Shown here: positions 47,401 to 55,428 of the stretch, in pieces | Layout: every line of letters begins with the position of its first letter | Position numbering within the stretch: position 1 is the first letter of the stretch | NCBI RefSeq assembly: GCF_900101815.1 | Contig: NZ_FNAO01000005.1 | Coordinates: forward strand, 372,001 to 436,000 | Length of the DNA: 64,000 bases | Direction of reading: 5' to 3' | DNA from: Pricia antarctica | GTDB taxonomy: Bacteria > Bacteroidota > Bacteroidia > Flavobacteriales > Flavobacteriaceae | Position numbers and translations under genes: made by a program | The notes under the pieces: model-generated | Seen by the model: only the letters and a program-made list of their open reading frames with translations | What the model was told of the DNA's origin: nothing | The model's database searches: none

Positions 47401-47518
47401 GCGCCAGGGCATCTTGATAGTTTTTCTGATCGTGGGTATAGATTTTGGTCTCTTGGGATACGCCCGTAACGACGATTCCCAAGAAAATAGGGAGGAAAGC
47501 GGTGATTTTTTTTAACAT
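44498..47518 (-). CDS. large TPR-repeat exported protein
   Basis: A 1006-residue protein with a signal peptide (MLKKITAFLPIFLGIVVTGVSQ) and then TPR-type helical repeats along nearly its whole length (e.g. QDALALYNNEQYQAAQSIF, YLLGYSFYKQGDYTNAVQQF, YLRLGDSYFVTSKYWPAIETY), ending in a Ser/Asn/Lys-rich tail. The nine bases upstream give a TTG (47527), but ATG 47518 is the better start. It is a periplasmic scaffold by prediction. Sharing a transcript with the beta-barrel protein suggests a two-component envelope assembly of unknown role. ftsE is divergent on the other side. Confidence 0.88.
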   Translation of the reverse strand: MLKKITAFLPIFLGIVVTGVSQETKIYTHDQKNYQDALALYNNEQYQAAQSIFSKVKENTDNLETKANSAYFEANAAVRLNQLGADRLMESFVENYPTSTKRNSAFVDVAEYYFETGKYPYALKWYNKVDQKALSRGEMDKFNFNYGYSLFSSGKQKEAESYLQKVENSPKYGSQSKYYQGYIAYQQDDYDEANRRFDQIKDPEILEEKMDYYQADMNFKLGKFDEAIALAKKQMAKNDRKEKSELSKIIGESYFNMAQYANAIPYLQDYTGKKGKFSNTDYYLLGYSFYKQGDYTNAVQQFNKIIDGKNSVSQNAYYHLAECYLKLDKKQEALNAFRNASQMDFSPEIKKDADLNYARLSYEIGNPYEPVPKVISDYLAKYPNEQHTQEMQELLVDSYITSKNFEGAMELLENNPKYASKATYQKVAYYRGIELFMDGDYAAATNNFKKSLDSAEDALFKARANYWKAESEYLLNRFDDALVDYIQFQQNPMAKSTAENKELDYNLAYTYFKLKDYDNAIAYFNNSTSKGGEDAQKMYDAYLRLGDSYFVTSKYWPAIETYNKALALTGTDKAYAAFQKAISYGFVDRRDTKIEELRTFASAYPNSSLRDDALFELANTLISAGKEQQGLQAYDNLRREYGTSPLVPQAMIRQGLVHYNSNRSEQALGEFRSVVRDFPNTQEAIQAVSTAKLIYVDLGRVDEYAAWVENLDFVEVTDRELDNATFESADKQNMEGKKDAAIKGYENYIKQFPNGVNAVKSHFNLAQLYFGRGQKDKALPQYKYVAEKSGGEYAEQSLTRVCEIYIGKDDYVTAIPFLERLENQADIQQNRVFAQSNLMKGYYEQKNYEKTLAYADKVLAVPTIDNRIKSDAQIMIARAAIETDDEAKAESAYQDVLKIATGGTAAEALYYDAYFKNKAQDFEASNASVQKLAKDYSSYKEWGGKGLVIMAKNFYALGDAYQATYILDNVTTNFSQYTELVSEAKAELAIIKSKEAKSNSSIRTDN

Positions 47519-47602
47519 AGTGTCCAAGTGATACGTTAAGCCGAGAATAGGATTACCTTAATTAATTTTAATAACGGCGAATATTGCATCTAAGTATATC
47601 CG

Positions 47603-47701
47603 CGGTGCGCTTTTCGCTTTTCGAAAAACACCTTTCGCCAGTATTAGTGTGAAATCGCGCTTAGCGAAAAGCGTTTAACGAATGGCATTTAACGAATGGC
47701 A
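47603..47701. repeat. REP-like palindromic intergenic repeat, copy B
   Basis: GCGCTTTTCGCT (47607-47618) is an 11-bp perfect inverted match of AGCGAAAAGCG (47663-47673), followed by a perfect tandem duplication of TTTAACGAATGGCA (47674-47687 and 47688-47701). ACACCTTTCGC (47628-47638) and the GTGAAATC..GCGCTT segment are shared with 19361-19450. It sits in the divergent region between the TPR gene and ftsE. Confidence 0.6.
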
Positions 47702-47735
47702 CATTGTTTTTCAGGTGCAAAGAAAAAAAGAGTAT

Positions 47736-47743
47736 TACTTTTG
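47736..47743 (+). promoter_or_regulatory. -7 box (TACTTTTG) for ftsE
   Basis: Exact TAnnTTTG match 32 bases before the ftsE ATG, just right of the palindromic repeat. No -33 TTG at the proper distance. Confidence 0.4.
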
Positions 47744-47775
47744 AAGGAAGAATTAATGCTAATTGATTATTAAAT

Positions 47776-48459
47776 ATGTCCGAAACCATCCTAGAACTTA
47801 AAGACGCCGCCATCTTCCAAAAGGAAAGTCTAGTGCTGAACGAGGTTAATCTAGACGTCAGGAAAGGGGAATTTGTTTACCTGATCGGAAAAACGGGCAG
47901 CGGAAAAAGCAGTTTTATGAAGACGCTCTACGGTGATCTTCCACTAAAGCAGGGTACGGGAAGTATTGTGGAATTCGATCTGACCAAACTCCGGGAAAAA
48001 GATATTCCCTTTCTACGCCGAAAGCTCGGTATCGTTTTTCAGGATTTCAAGCTACTCCCCGACCGGAACATCAACAATAATATGGCCTTCGTTTTAAAGG
48101 CTACGGGATGGAAAGACACTCATAAAATGGCCCTCCAAATCGAAGATGTGCTCGGCAAGGTCGGTATGAAGACCAAGGGCTTTAAGTTCCCACACGAACT
48201 TTCCGGCGGCGAGCAGCAACGTGTTGCTATCGCCCGCGCGCTGCTCAACGACCCTGAATTGATCTTGGCCGATGAACCTACCGGGAACCTCGATCCGCAG
48301 ACAAGTGTAGAGGTCATGAAAGTACTACAGGAAATCCATAAATCGGGCCGCACCATTTTGATGGCCACCCATGATTATGCGCTAATCTTAAAATATCCGT
48401 CGAAGACCTTGAAGTGTGATGGGAACAAGATTTTTGAAGTGGTGCAAAGGGCTGTCTGA
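47776..48459 (+). CDS. ftsE: FtsE-like ABC ATPase
   Basis: A 227-residue ABC ATPase of the FtsE type, which with FtsX activates septal peptidoglycan hydrolases. Walker A is GKTGSGKSS, signature LSGGEQQRVAIARALL, Walker B LILADEPTGNLDP and switch histidine ATHDY. The FtsE-like opening ILELKDAAIFQKESLVLNEV and the VFQDFKLLPDRNI segment support the call over LolD. No ftsX lies next to it, as is usual when ftsE and ftsX are separated in Bacteroidota. Confidence 0.85.
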   Translation: MSETILELKDAAIFQKESLVLNEVNLDVRKGEFVYLIGKTGSGKSSFMKTLYGDLPLKQGTGSIVEFDLTKLREKDIPFLRRKLGIVFQDFKLLPDRNINNNMAFVLKATGWKDTHKMALQIEDVLGKVGMKTKGFKFPHELSGGEQQRVAIARALLNDPELILADEPTGNLDPQTSVEVMKVLQEIHKSGRTILMATHDYALILKYPSKTLKCDGNKIFEVVQRAV

Positions 48460-48600
48460 ACCAGAGTGATAATTTCTTCACTATCAGCGTTTAAAAGTAA
48501 CTAAGCTGACGTTAATATTTTGTCTTCTACCTTAAATATCCGTACCTTTCCTAAGGCGGTATTTGATAGTGTTAGCCCGCCAAACTAAAATCCATCTATT

Positions 48601-49341
48601 ATGTATCCATTGTTCGTTTTAGGAGTTCTTTTCGTATTGTTTCTGCTTTCCGGGATCCGCATTATTTTTGAATACAAAAGGGCATTAAAGTTCAGGTTCG
48701 GAAAGTATATCAAAACCTTGCAGCCCGGTCTTAGATGGATTATTCCTTTAGTAGAAACGGTACAGAGCGTAGATATCCGTGTAATAACCATCAACATTGT
48801 CTCACAAGAGGTAATGACGGAAGACAATGTGCCCTGCAGTATCGACGGGGTGGTTTTCTTTAAAATATTGGATCCTGAAAAAGCGGTCTTGGAAGTAGAG
48901 GAATACCGGTTTGCAATCACACAATTGTCCCAAGCGGCACTCCGGGATGTTTGCGGAAAGGTAGAATTGGATACCATTTTGAGCAAACGCGAAGAAATGG
49001 GCAATAATATCAAAGAAATAGTGATGCAGGAAACCGTGGTCTGGGGCATCGATATCATAGATGTCAAGATCAAGGACATACAATTGCCTGAAAACATGAA
49101 GCGGATGATGGCCAACCAAGCCGAAGCAGAACGTTCAAGAAGGGCACAAATCATCTTGGCCCTTGCCGAGGAACAGGCCGCAGGAAAATTACTTGAAGCG
49201 GGTAAACTGATAGACCAGTCCCCTTCCGCCATAAAATTAAGGCTCTACCAGACCTTGGCGAACATAGCCGCCGAAAAGAACTCTACCATTCTTTTTCCGT
49301 TCCCCGAAGAAGTTTTGCCCAGAAACCCTAAAAAAGAGTAA
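48601..49341 (+). CDS. slipin/SPFH (band 7) membrane protein
   Basis: A 246-residue stomatin-like protein. It has one N-terminal membrane helix (about 3-20), the SPFH domain (FEYKRALKFRFGKYIKTLQPG to IKDIQLPENMKRMM) and a helical C-terminus with AEAERSRRAQIILALAEEQA. Slipins form membrane-associated oligomers and are often linked to proteolysis or membrane organisation; no NfeD protease partner is adjacent here. A short leader separates it from ftsE. Confidence 0.88.
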   Translation: MYPLFVLGVLFVLFLLSGIRIIFEYKRALKFRFGKYIKTLQPGLRWIIPLVETVQSVDIRVITINIVSQEVMTEDNVPCSIDGVVFFKILDPEKAVLEVEEYRFAITQLSQAALRDVCGKVELDTILSKREEMGNNIKEIVMQETVVWGIDIIDVKIKDIQLPENMKRMMANQAEAERSRRAQIILALAEEQAAGKLLEAGKLIDQSPSAIKLRLYQTLANIAAEKNSTILFPFPEEVLPRNPKKE

Positions 49342-49369
49342 GAGCCGGTTACAATCCTTTCGACCGCCC

Positions 49370-49558
49370 TTAGGCCTCGAGGTCATAAAACCATTGCTCG
49401 GCCCGAACGATTCCTTGTTCGATGGCCGCTGCTTCCGAAATATCTTCAGTTTCCAATAAACCATTCGCAATTTCAATGGCCTTTTCCCTGATTCGCGAAT
49501 CTAATTTATCCAATCGGGGGCTAAAGCCTTCAAAAGTCCATTTACCCGTTTTATCCAT
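49370..49558 (-). CDS. small conserved hypothetical protein
   Basis: A 62-residue acidic soluble protein that begins MDKTGKWTFEGFSPRLDKLD and continues with helix-rich sequence ending EQGIVRAEQWFYDLEA. I recall similar small proteins in other flavobacteria, but no function is known. It lies 28 bases from the end of the slipin gene, transcribed in the opposite sense. Coding signal is good: charged, low in Cys/Ser, no strange composition. Confidence 0.6.
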   Translation of the reverse strand: MDKTGKWTFEGFSPRLDKLDSRIREKAIEIANGLLETEDISEAAAIEQGIVRAEQWFYDLEA

Positions 49559-49960
49559 AGCGATAAGTTACAATTTATTTTAATCGGATATTCCCTTCTT
49601 GTAGCCCAATAGCGAAGATGGTAACATATTTAAAGGTTCTCCTGAAGGCTCTATAAAAAAAAGCCAACTCTAGTCGATATCTTACTCACAAACCGTCTCT
49701 GCAACCGATACGGCCATTCTACGGTACATTTTTCCCATAACGCAGAATCTTTAGCCAGAGTGTCGCGTAGAACGGTGTTTGTCAAAAGTTCGTAAAGTAT
49801 CCTTTTATGGGACAATAATCGTGATTGAAAATACCTATATCCTTTGCCTAAGCAAACTTCGAATTTCAAGTTAAATCGTTTAACAACTGATACCTTTATT
49901 TTTAGAATAATTATTCCATAGCTTTGAAGGCTTGGTTTGCATTTCTCGATCCAGTGGCCT
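49559..49960. other. 402-bp gap before the Nudix gene
   Basis: Largely unassigned. A 105-codon ORF on the minus strand lies inside but has a composition typical of a chance frame. No RNA gene was recognised. Confidence 0.4.
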
Positions 49961-50776
49961 ATGATCAAAAAAAAACGCGTCTATAAAGCCGATAAAAAAG
50001 TGAATCCGTTTATCGGGGTGCTACTGTTTTTAATTTCCATTGTGCTGTTGGCAGTTACAGGGCCACTGGGTTTTTTATATGGGTTTTTCCGTAGCCTTTT
50101 CAGAAAGGGATTTAAGGGAATAGGCGAATATCTACTGAAAATCGCCATTTCGGTAGACCAGTTAGGTAACGTTATGATGCAGCACCTGTTGAACACGCTT
50201 TGGGTCAAAAAGGGACGCTATAATTTCGGAAACCGCGACGAGACCATTTCCAGCGCCTTGGGGCGGAACAAAAAACTCGGCACTTTGACCGGATTCGGCA
50301 ACTGGATCGATAAACTTCTTGATGTTATCGACCCGAACCATTCGCTGAACTCCATAGATTATTACATAGAACCTTCCGATCAGATTATCGACAAATTGGC
50401 GTGGATCCATATCGTGGACGGCCGTATTTTGATGACCCGCACCGAGGGCCGTGGCAACTATAATATTCCCGGTGGCAAACGTGAGCCCGGTGAAGGCGAT
50501 GCAAAGGCGCTATTTCGGGAAATCAAGGAAAAGCTGGGCGTAGATATCGAAATTTCAAGCTTGTACTTTATAGGAATTTTCGAGGCACAGGCAGACGGCC
50601 ATAAACCAGGTGTCTTAGTGCAGAAGACTTCCTACGCGGCATCCTACAAAGGGGAATTGCAACCGGCTATGGAAATAGCGGAAATGGTTTGGCTCAATTA
50701 TAAGGATAGGCACATGGTCTCGGAAGTCGATATGCTGATTTTTGATTTTTTGAGGGAAAAGAGACAATTGGAATAA
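49961..50776 (+). CDS. membrane-anchored Nudix hydrolase with phage-like DETISS segment
   Basis: A 271-residue protein in three parts: an N-terminal hydrophobic region (about 12-45, one or two helices), a middle segment VDQLGNVMMQHLLNTLW ... GNRDETISSALGRNKK (about 65-130), and a C-terminal Nudix domain whose box runs from G171 (GGKREPGEGDAKALFREIKEKLG) in two pieces, with the REIKEKLG core. Nudix enzymes cleave X-linked nucleoside diphosphates. The middle segment resembles, from memory, small phage proteins with the pattern DQLxN...DETLSS. The TTG at 49937 extends the frame eight codons, but ATG 49961 is the likely start. The architecture is unusual; function not known. Confidence 0.75.
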   Translation: MIKKKRVYKADKKVNPFIGVLLFLISIVLLAVTGPLGFLYGFFRSLFRKGFKGIGEYLLKIAISVDQLGNVMMQHLLNTLWVKKGRYNFGNRDETISSALGRNKKLGTLTGFGNWIDKLLDVIDPNHSLNSIDYYIEPSDQIIDKLAWIHIVDGRILMTRTEGRGNYNIPGGKREPGEGDAKALFREIKEKLGVDIEISSLYFIGIFEAQADGHKPGVLVQKTSYAASYKGELQPAMEIAEMVWLNYKDRHMVSEVDMLIFDFLREKRQLE

Positions 50777-50793
50777 CAGTATCCCCGTGAATC

Positions 50794-50814
50794 CCTGCCT
50801 CGGTGGGAGGCAGG
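50794..50814. repeat. CCTGCCTC/GAGGCAGG hairpin
   Basis: An 8-bp perfect stem with a 5-base loop, 18 bases past the Nudix stop. It lacks a strong T run, so it is a weak terminator or a small dispersed CCTGCC-type repeat. A similar CCTGC...GCAGG lies near 9279. Confidence 0.5.
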
Positions 50815-50945
50815 TTTGCGGTTACCCGTGAATTACTTCTTCATTGGCCTTTAGGCTGTAAGAGCGAAAGCGAATTCCACGGAAATATATTGAGATGGTG
50901 CAAAGGTTCACAGAATGAAGAGGTCCACAGAAAAAAACAAGGATT

Positions 50946-52427
50946 ATGTTATATTATTTTCGCTTTGTACTGCTGTTTTTGCTGGTATTGGGATGTAAGG
51001 ATGAAAATACCCCATCCGAAAAGAAGGTCCGCCCCAATATCCTCTTTATTGCCGTTGACGACCTTCGCACCGAATTGGGCGCTTACGGCAGCATTGCCAA
51101 GTCCCCTAATTTGGATGCTCTAGCCTCGGAAGGGGTGCTTTTTACCCATCACTATGCTCAGGTGCCTACTTGTGGGGCTTCAAGGCATGCGCTTCTAACC
51201 GGATACCGTCCCTTTAAACGCATCCATTTATCAAATAACGCAATTGTGGAAGAACTTTCGGGAAAGGCTGAGGATTCCATTCCCGAAACGTTTATCCATC
51301 GGTTTAAACAAGCAGGCTATCACACGGTCGGCATCGGAAAAATAAGCCATTCCGCGGATGGTTATGTCTACGGATACGAGGAACCGGTATCCGACAAAAG
51401 GGAACTGCCGTATAGCTGGAGCGAACTGCTTTTCAATGCCGGAAAATGGGAGACCGGATGGAACGCCTTCTTTGCCTATGCCAACGGCGAAAATCGGCAG
51501 AGCCTCAACAAACAGGTCAAGCCCTATGAAGCGGGGGAGGTAGAAGATGAGGGGTATCCGGATGGCCTGACCGCTAACCTAGCCATATCCAAATTAAAAG
51601 AACTTAAGAATAACGAAGAACCCTTTTTCATGGGCGTTGGATTCTTTAAGCCCCATCTGCCCTTCAACGCTCCCAAAAAATATTGGGATCTTTACGATCG
51701 GGCAGAGATTCCGGTGTCCGACAATCCAGGAATCCCAGAAAACATCAATCGGGCAAGCCTGCACGAAAGCGGGGAGTTCAACCAATACGCCCTAGGAGAC
51801 GAAAAGGCCGGTTTAGACGCCTCCGTTTCCGAAGCCTACGCCAAAAAATTACGGCACGGCTATCTAGCCTCCATAAGCTATATCGATACGCAAATCGGAA
51901 AATTGCTGCAAGAACTCAAAAGATTGGAATTGGATGAAAACACTATTGTCGTTATATGGGGCGACCACGGCTGGCATCTGGGAGATCAACGGGTCTGGGG
52001 CAAGCATACTCTCCTCGAAAACGCCCTGAAAAGCACCTTGATCATTAAAACACCCTTCGCCGAACATCGGCACAAAAATGTAGATGCCATCGTAGAAAGT
52101 GTTGACCTCTACCCTACCCTTTTGGAACTGTCCGACATTCCCTTAAACCATAAAATCGATGGTAAAAGCTTACTGCCACTAATGGTCTCGGACAATTTGA
52201 AAGATCAGGGAAAAGCGTACGGGTATTTCAAAAACGGCATTACCCTGCGAACGCGGGATTACAGATTGACGAAATATTTTAGGGACGAAGAACCGGTTAT
52301 TGAACTTTACGACCACACGAGTGATAACCCAGAAGATAGAAATGTTGCCAGCGAACGGCCGGAAATCGTAGATCAACTTATGCCGATTTTGGAAAAAGGG
52401 AACACGGGACTGTATGATAGGGAATAG
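50946..52427 (+). CDS. S1 family sulfatase (iduronate-2-sulfatase-like), lipoprotein
   Basis: A 493-residue formylglycine sulfatase. The signal ends VLGC (Cys17) followed by KDE, which fits surface export. The catalytic domain opens RPNILFIAVDDLRTELGAYG. The active-site motif is C76-GASR (PTCGASRHALLTG), with Ala instead of Pro at position 3; C/S-x-A-x-R variants are accepted by some maturation enzymes. The metal ligand region is WGDHGWHLGDQRVWGKH. The overall pattern resembles the iduronate-2-sulfatase-like S1 subfamily. It would release sulfate from marine or glycosaminoglycan polysaccharides; no polysaccharide-utilisation genes adjoin it. Confidence 0.85.
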   Translation: MLYYFRFVLLFLLVLGCKDENTPSEKKVRPNILFIAVDDLRTELGAYGSIAKSPNLDALASEGVLFTHHYAQVPTCGASRHALLTGYRPFKRIHLSNNAIVEELSGKAEDSIPETFIHRFKQAGYHTVGIGKISHSADGYVYGYEEPVSDKRELPYSWSELLFNAGKWETGWNAFFAYANGENRQSLNKQVKPYEAGEVEDEGYPDGLTANLAISKLKELKNNEEPFFMGVGFFKPHLPFNAPKKYWDLYDRAEIPVSDNPGIPENINRASLHESGEFNQYALGDEKAGLDASVSEAYAKKLRHGYLASISYIDTQIGKLLQELKRLELDENTIVVIWGDHGWHLGDQRVWGKHTLLENALKSTLIIKTPFAEHRHKNVDAIVESVDLYPTLLELSDIPLNHKIDGKSLLPLMVSDNLKDQGKAYGYFKNGITLRTRDYRLTKYFRDEEPVIELYDHTSDNPEDRNVASERPEIVDQLMPILEKGNTGLYDRE

Positions 52428-52498
52428 AACTATCAGAAAACATTACCCTACCATCAAAACTTTTCGTATTTTACCTTCCTAAAATTTAACAGATATAA

Positions 52499-53248
52499 AT
52501 GGAAGTTCTTGGTATTGACGTCGGCGGTTCCGGCATGAAAGGAGGTATTGTAAATATTGAAACCGGTGAGATGATTTCGGAACGGTACCGTATTCCCACC
52601 CCCGAATCTCGGAAACCGGAAGAGATGGCGGAGGTCATCGCCGAAATCGTCAAACACTTTGATTACAAGGGAAAAGTGGGCTGCGGCTTTCCTACCGTCA
52701 TCAAAAAAGGCATCTGCAAATCCTCAGGAAACCTAGATGAGAGTTGGCTGGGAGTCAATATCGAGGAATTGTTCGAAGAAAAAACGGGACTCGATTTTAC
52801 GGTGGTCAACGATGCCGATATTGCCGGTTATGCTTCCATGGAATACGGTATCGGAAAAGGAGTAGAAGGTTTAGTGATCATGATTACTATTGGAACCGGA
52901 CTGGGCAGTGGCGCTTTTTACGATGGAAAACTGATTCCTAATTTCGAATTGGGACAGATGCCCTATAAAAAATACAAAAAAATCGAACTTTGGGCGGCCG
53001 CTTCTGCCAAGGAGCGTGAGGGACTATCCTATAAAAAATGGGGCAAGCGTTTCAACAAATTCCTTAAATATGTCGATTTGATCGTTGCGCCCGACCTTAT
53101 TCTTTTGGGCGGCGGTACTTCAAAGGATTTTGATGAATTCAAGAAATATATCACTATCGATACGCCTGTAAAGCCTGCAGAACTTCAAAACCATGCGGGT
53201 ATTATAGGCGCAGCGGCAGCGGCCATCCATAAAATTCCAATGGACTGA
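52499..53248 (+). CDS. ppgK: polyphosphate glucokinase (ROK family)
   Basis: A 249-residue ASKHA/ROK kinase. It shows GIDVGGSGMKGGIV (phosphate-1), GCGFPTVIKKG, VVNDADIAGYASMEYG with the catalytic Asp, ITIGTGLGSGAF (phosphate-2) and the C-terminal APDLILLGGGTSKD with HAGIIGAAAAA. Short length, the absence of the ROK zinc motif and the closing sequence favour the polyphosphate/ATP glucokinase type, which phosphorylates glucose using polyphosphate. A bidirectional terminator follows. Confidence 0.85.
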   Translation: MEVLGIDVGGSGMKGGIVNIETGEMISERYRIPTPESRKPEEMAEVIAEIVKHFDYKGKVGCGFPTVIKKGICKSSGNLDESWLGVNIEELFEEKTGLDFTVVNDADIAGYASMEYGIGKGVEGLVIMITIGTGLGSGAFYDGKLIPNFELGQMPYKKYKKIELWAAASAKEREGLSYKKWGKRFNKFLKYVDLIVAPDLILLGGGTSKDFDEFKKYITIDTPVKPAELQNHAGIIGAAAAAIHKIPMD

Positions 53249-53275
53249 TTCACGGAAAGACCGGATATATCTATT

Positions 53276-53315
53276 AAAAAAGCCCTAATCGATAAAATAT
53301 CGATTAGGGCTTTTG
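53276..53315. terminator. Bidirectional terminator between ppgK and typA
   Basis: AGCCCTAATCGAT (53281-53293) pairs with ATCGATTAGGGCT (53299-53311) over a 5-base loop, with A and T runs on either side. Confidence 0.92.
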
Positions 53316-53360
53316 TATTATCAAATAATTAGACTCTTCGGAAAACTAACTTAAAAAAGT

Positions 53361-55160
53361 CTAAGCAATCTTATTTCGTTTACGATCATTCTCCGTCAAA
53401 TAAATTTTTCGAAGTCGCAAATGTTTTGGCGTCACCTCGACATATTCATCTTTCTGAATATACTCCAAGGCTTCTTCCAAAGAGAATTTGATGGCAGGAA
53501 CTATTTTTGCCTTGTCATCAGCTCCTGAAGAACGTACGTTGGACATTTTTTTGGTCTTGGTGATATTGACGGTCATATCATCGCCACGAGAATTCTCTCC
53601 GATAACCTGACCTTCATAAATATCCTCGCCCGGATCGACAAAAAACTTACCCCGATCTTGTAGCTTGTCAATGGAATAGGGAATTGCTTTTCCTTTTTCC
53701 ATCGAAACCAATGAACCGTTCTGACGCTGTGGAATATCGCCTTTCATCGGTTGGTACTCCAAGAAGCGGTGTGCCATGATAGCTTCACCGGCAGTAGCGG
53801 TTAACAATTGGTTACGTAGGCCTATAATTCCTCGAGAAGGAATTAAGAACTCGCAGATCATGCGTTGGCCTTTAGCTACCATACTGGTCATTTCGCCTTT
53901 TCGTATGGATACCATTTCCACGGCCTTCCCGGAAACTTCCTCTGGCAAGTCTATGGTCAATGCTTCAATAGGCTCACATTTGACGCCATCGATTTCTTTA
54001 ATGATAACCTGTGGCTGACCTATTTGCATTTCATAGCCCTCGCGACGCATGGTCTCGATCAATACGGACAAATGCAAAACGCCCCGACCGAACACCAAAA
54101 ACTTATCCGCACTATCCGTCGGGTTGACTCTTAGGGCCAAATTCTTCTCAAGCTCTCGCTCCAACCGCTCCTTTATGTGGCGGGAGGTAACGAATTTACC
54201 ATCCTGTCCGAAAAACGGACTATCATTGATCGTGAACAACATGCTCATCGTAGGCTCGTCGATGGCGATAGTTTTAAGACCCTCCGGATTTTCGAGATCC
54301 GCAATAGTATCACCGATATCGAAACCTTCAAGACCGACAATGGCGCAGATATCGCCCGTGACCACTTCCTGCACTTTTTTACGGCCTAACCCTTCGAACG
54401 TAAACAATTCCTTGATTTTCGATTTTACGATGCTACCATCCCTTTTTACCAGAGAAATCTGCTGGCCTTCCTTCAAGCTGCCGCGTTGTAATCTTCCAAT
54501 CGCGATTCGCCCGGTAAACGATGAAAAGTCCAAAGACGTAATAAGCATTTGGGTATTTCCTTCTTTGGGTTCGAAAGTTGGAATTTGTTCGATGACCATA
54601 TCCAGTAAAGGTTCAATATTGTCGGTCTCGTTTTTCCAGTCGTCGCTCATCCAGTTGTTCTTGGCGGAACCGTAGACCGTGGGAAAATCCAACTGCCACT
54701 CCTCTGCCCCTAGCTCGTACATGAGGTCGAATACTTTTTCGTGCACCTCTTCGGGCGTACAATTTTCTTTGTCCACTTTATTGATGACCACACAGGGTTT
54801 TAATCCCAAATCAATAGCTTTCTGCAAAACAAAACGCGTCTGTGGCATCGGGCCTTCAAAGGCATCGACCAACAAAAGCACTCCATCGGCCATGTTCAAA
54901 ACACGTTCGACCTCACCCCCAAAATCGGCGTGACCAGGGGTATCGATGATATTGATCTTGGTATCTTTATAGACTACGGAAACGTTTTTAGAAGTAATGG
55001 TAATACCGCGCTCCCGTTCGAGATCATTATTGTCCAGAATTAAATCGCCCGTATTTTCGTTGTCGCGAAAAAGATGGCAGTGGTACATAATCTTATCGAC
55101 CAAGGTAGTCTTACCGTGGTCTACGTGGGCAATAATGGCGATGTTCTTTGTAGTTGACAT
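53361..55160 (-). CDS. typA: translational GTPase TypA/BipA
   Basis: A 599-residue ribosome-associated GTPase acting in 50S assembly and stress responses. It has G1 AHVDHGKTTLV, switch RGITITSK, G3 DTPGHADFGGEVER and G4 NKVDKENC, followed by EF-G-like domains II, III and V and the TypA-specific C-terminal domain ending RKRNKIA-like residues. Transcribed alone from the TATCTTTG box about 64 bases upstream. Confidence 0.96.
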   Translation of the reverse strand: MSTTKNIAIIAHVDHGKTTLVDKIMYHCHLFRDNENTGDLILDNNDLERERGITITSKNVSVVYKDTKINIIDTPGHADFGGEVERVLNMADGVLLLVDAFEGPMPQTRFVLQKAIDLGLKPCVVINKVDKENCTPEEVHEKVFDLMYELGAEEWQLDFPTVYGSAKNNWMSDDWKNETDNIEPLLDMVIEQIPTFEPKEGNTQMLITSLDFSSFTGRIAIGRLQRGSLKEGQQISLVKRDGSIVKSKIKELFTFEGLGRKKVQEVVTGDICAIVGLEGFDIGDTIADLENPEGLKTIAIDEPTMSMLFTINDSPFFGQDGKFVTSRHIKERLERELEKNLALRVNPTDSADKFLVFGRGVLHLSVLIETMRREGYEMQIGQPQVIIKEIDGVKCEPIEALTIDLPEEVSGKAVEMVSIRKGEMTSMVAKGQRMICEFLIPSRGIIGLRNQLLTATAGEAIMAHRFLEYQPMKGDIPQRQNGSLVSMEKGKAIPYSIDKLQDRGKFFVDPGEDIYEGQVIGENSRGDDMTVNITKTKKMSNVRSSGADDKAKIVPAIKFSLEEALEYIQKDEYVEVTPKHLRLRKIYLTENDRKRNKIA

Positions 55161-55223
55161 TTGTATTTTTTAATTTATTTCTGCCTCTTCTATGTAATGA
55201 AATAGGTCTTTATTTCGGGCGTG

Positions 55224-55231
55224 CAAAGATA
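55224..55231 (-). promoter_or_regulatory. -7 box (TATCTTTG) for typA
   Basis: Exact TAnnTTTG on the minus strand, followed by CA, 64 bases before the typA ATG. No -33 TTG seen. Confidence 0.5.
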
Positions 55232-55428
55232 CGGCTAATTTTAGTTGATTCGACTAAAGCCGTATTATTTTTATTTTACTGATTTTTAGGGGGATAATTT
55301 TACCTCCGATGGGTTAGCAGCCAATGAACCCAAGGCATTTAAAGGTTATAGAAATGATGGCACGAGCCTACACGGTATACCGTATCCGCGGTCTGAAACT
55401 TTCAGTAATTTCAGGAAAATGGTACAGA

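Noticed and set aside
49651-49968. 105-codon minus-strand ORF before the Nudix gene
   Set aside because: It overlaps the start of the Nudix gene, has no plausible domain or signal and shows a composition like translated non-coding DNA.
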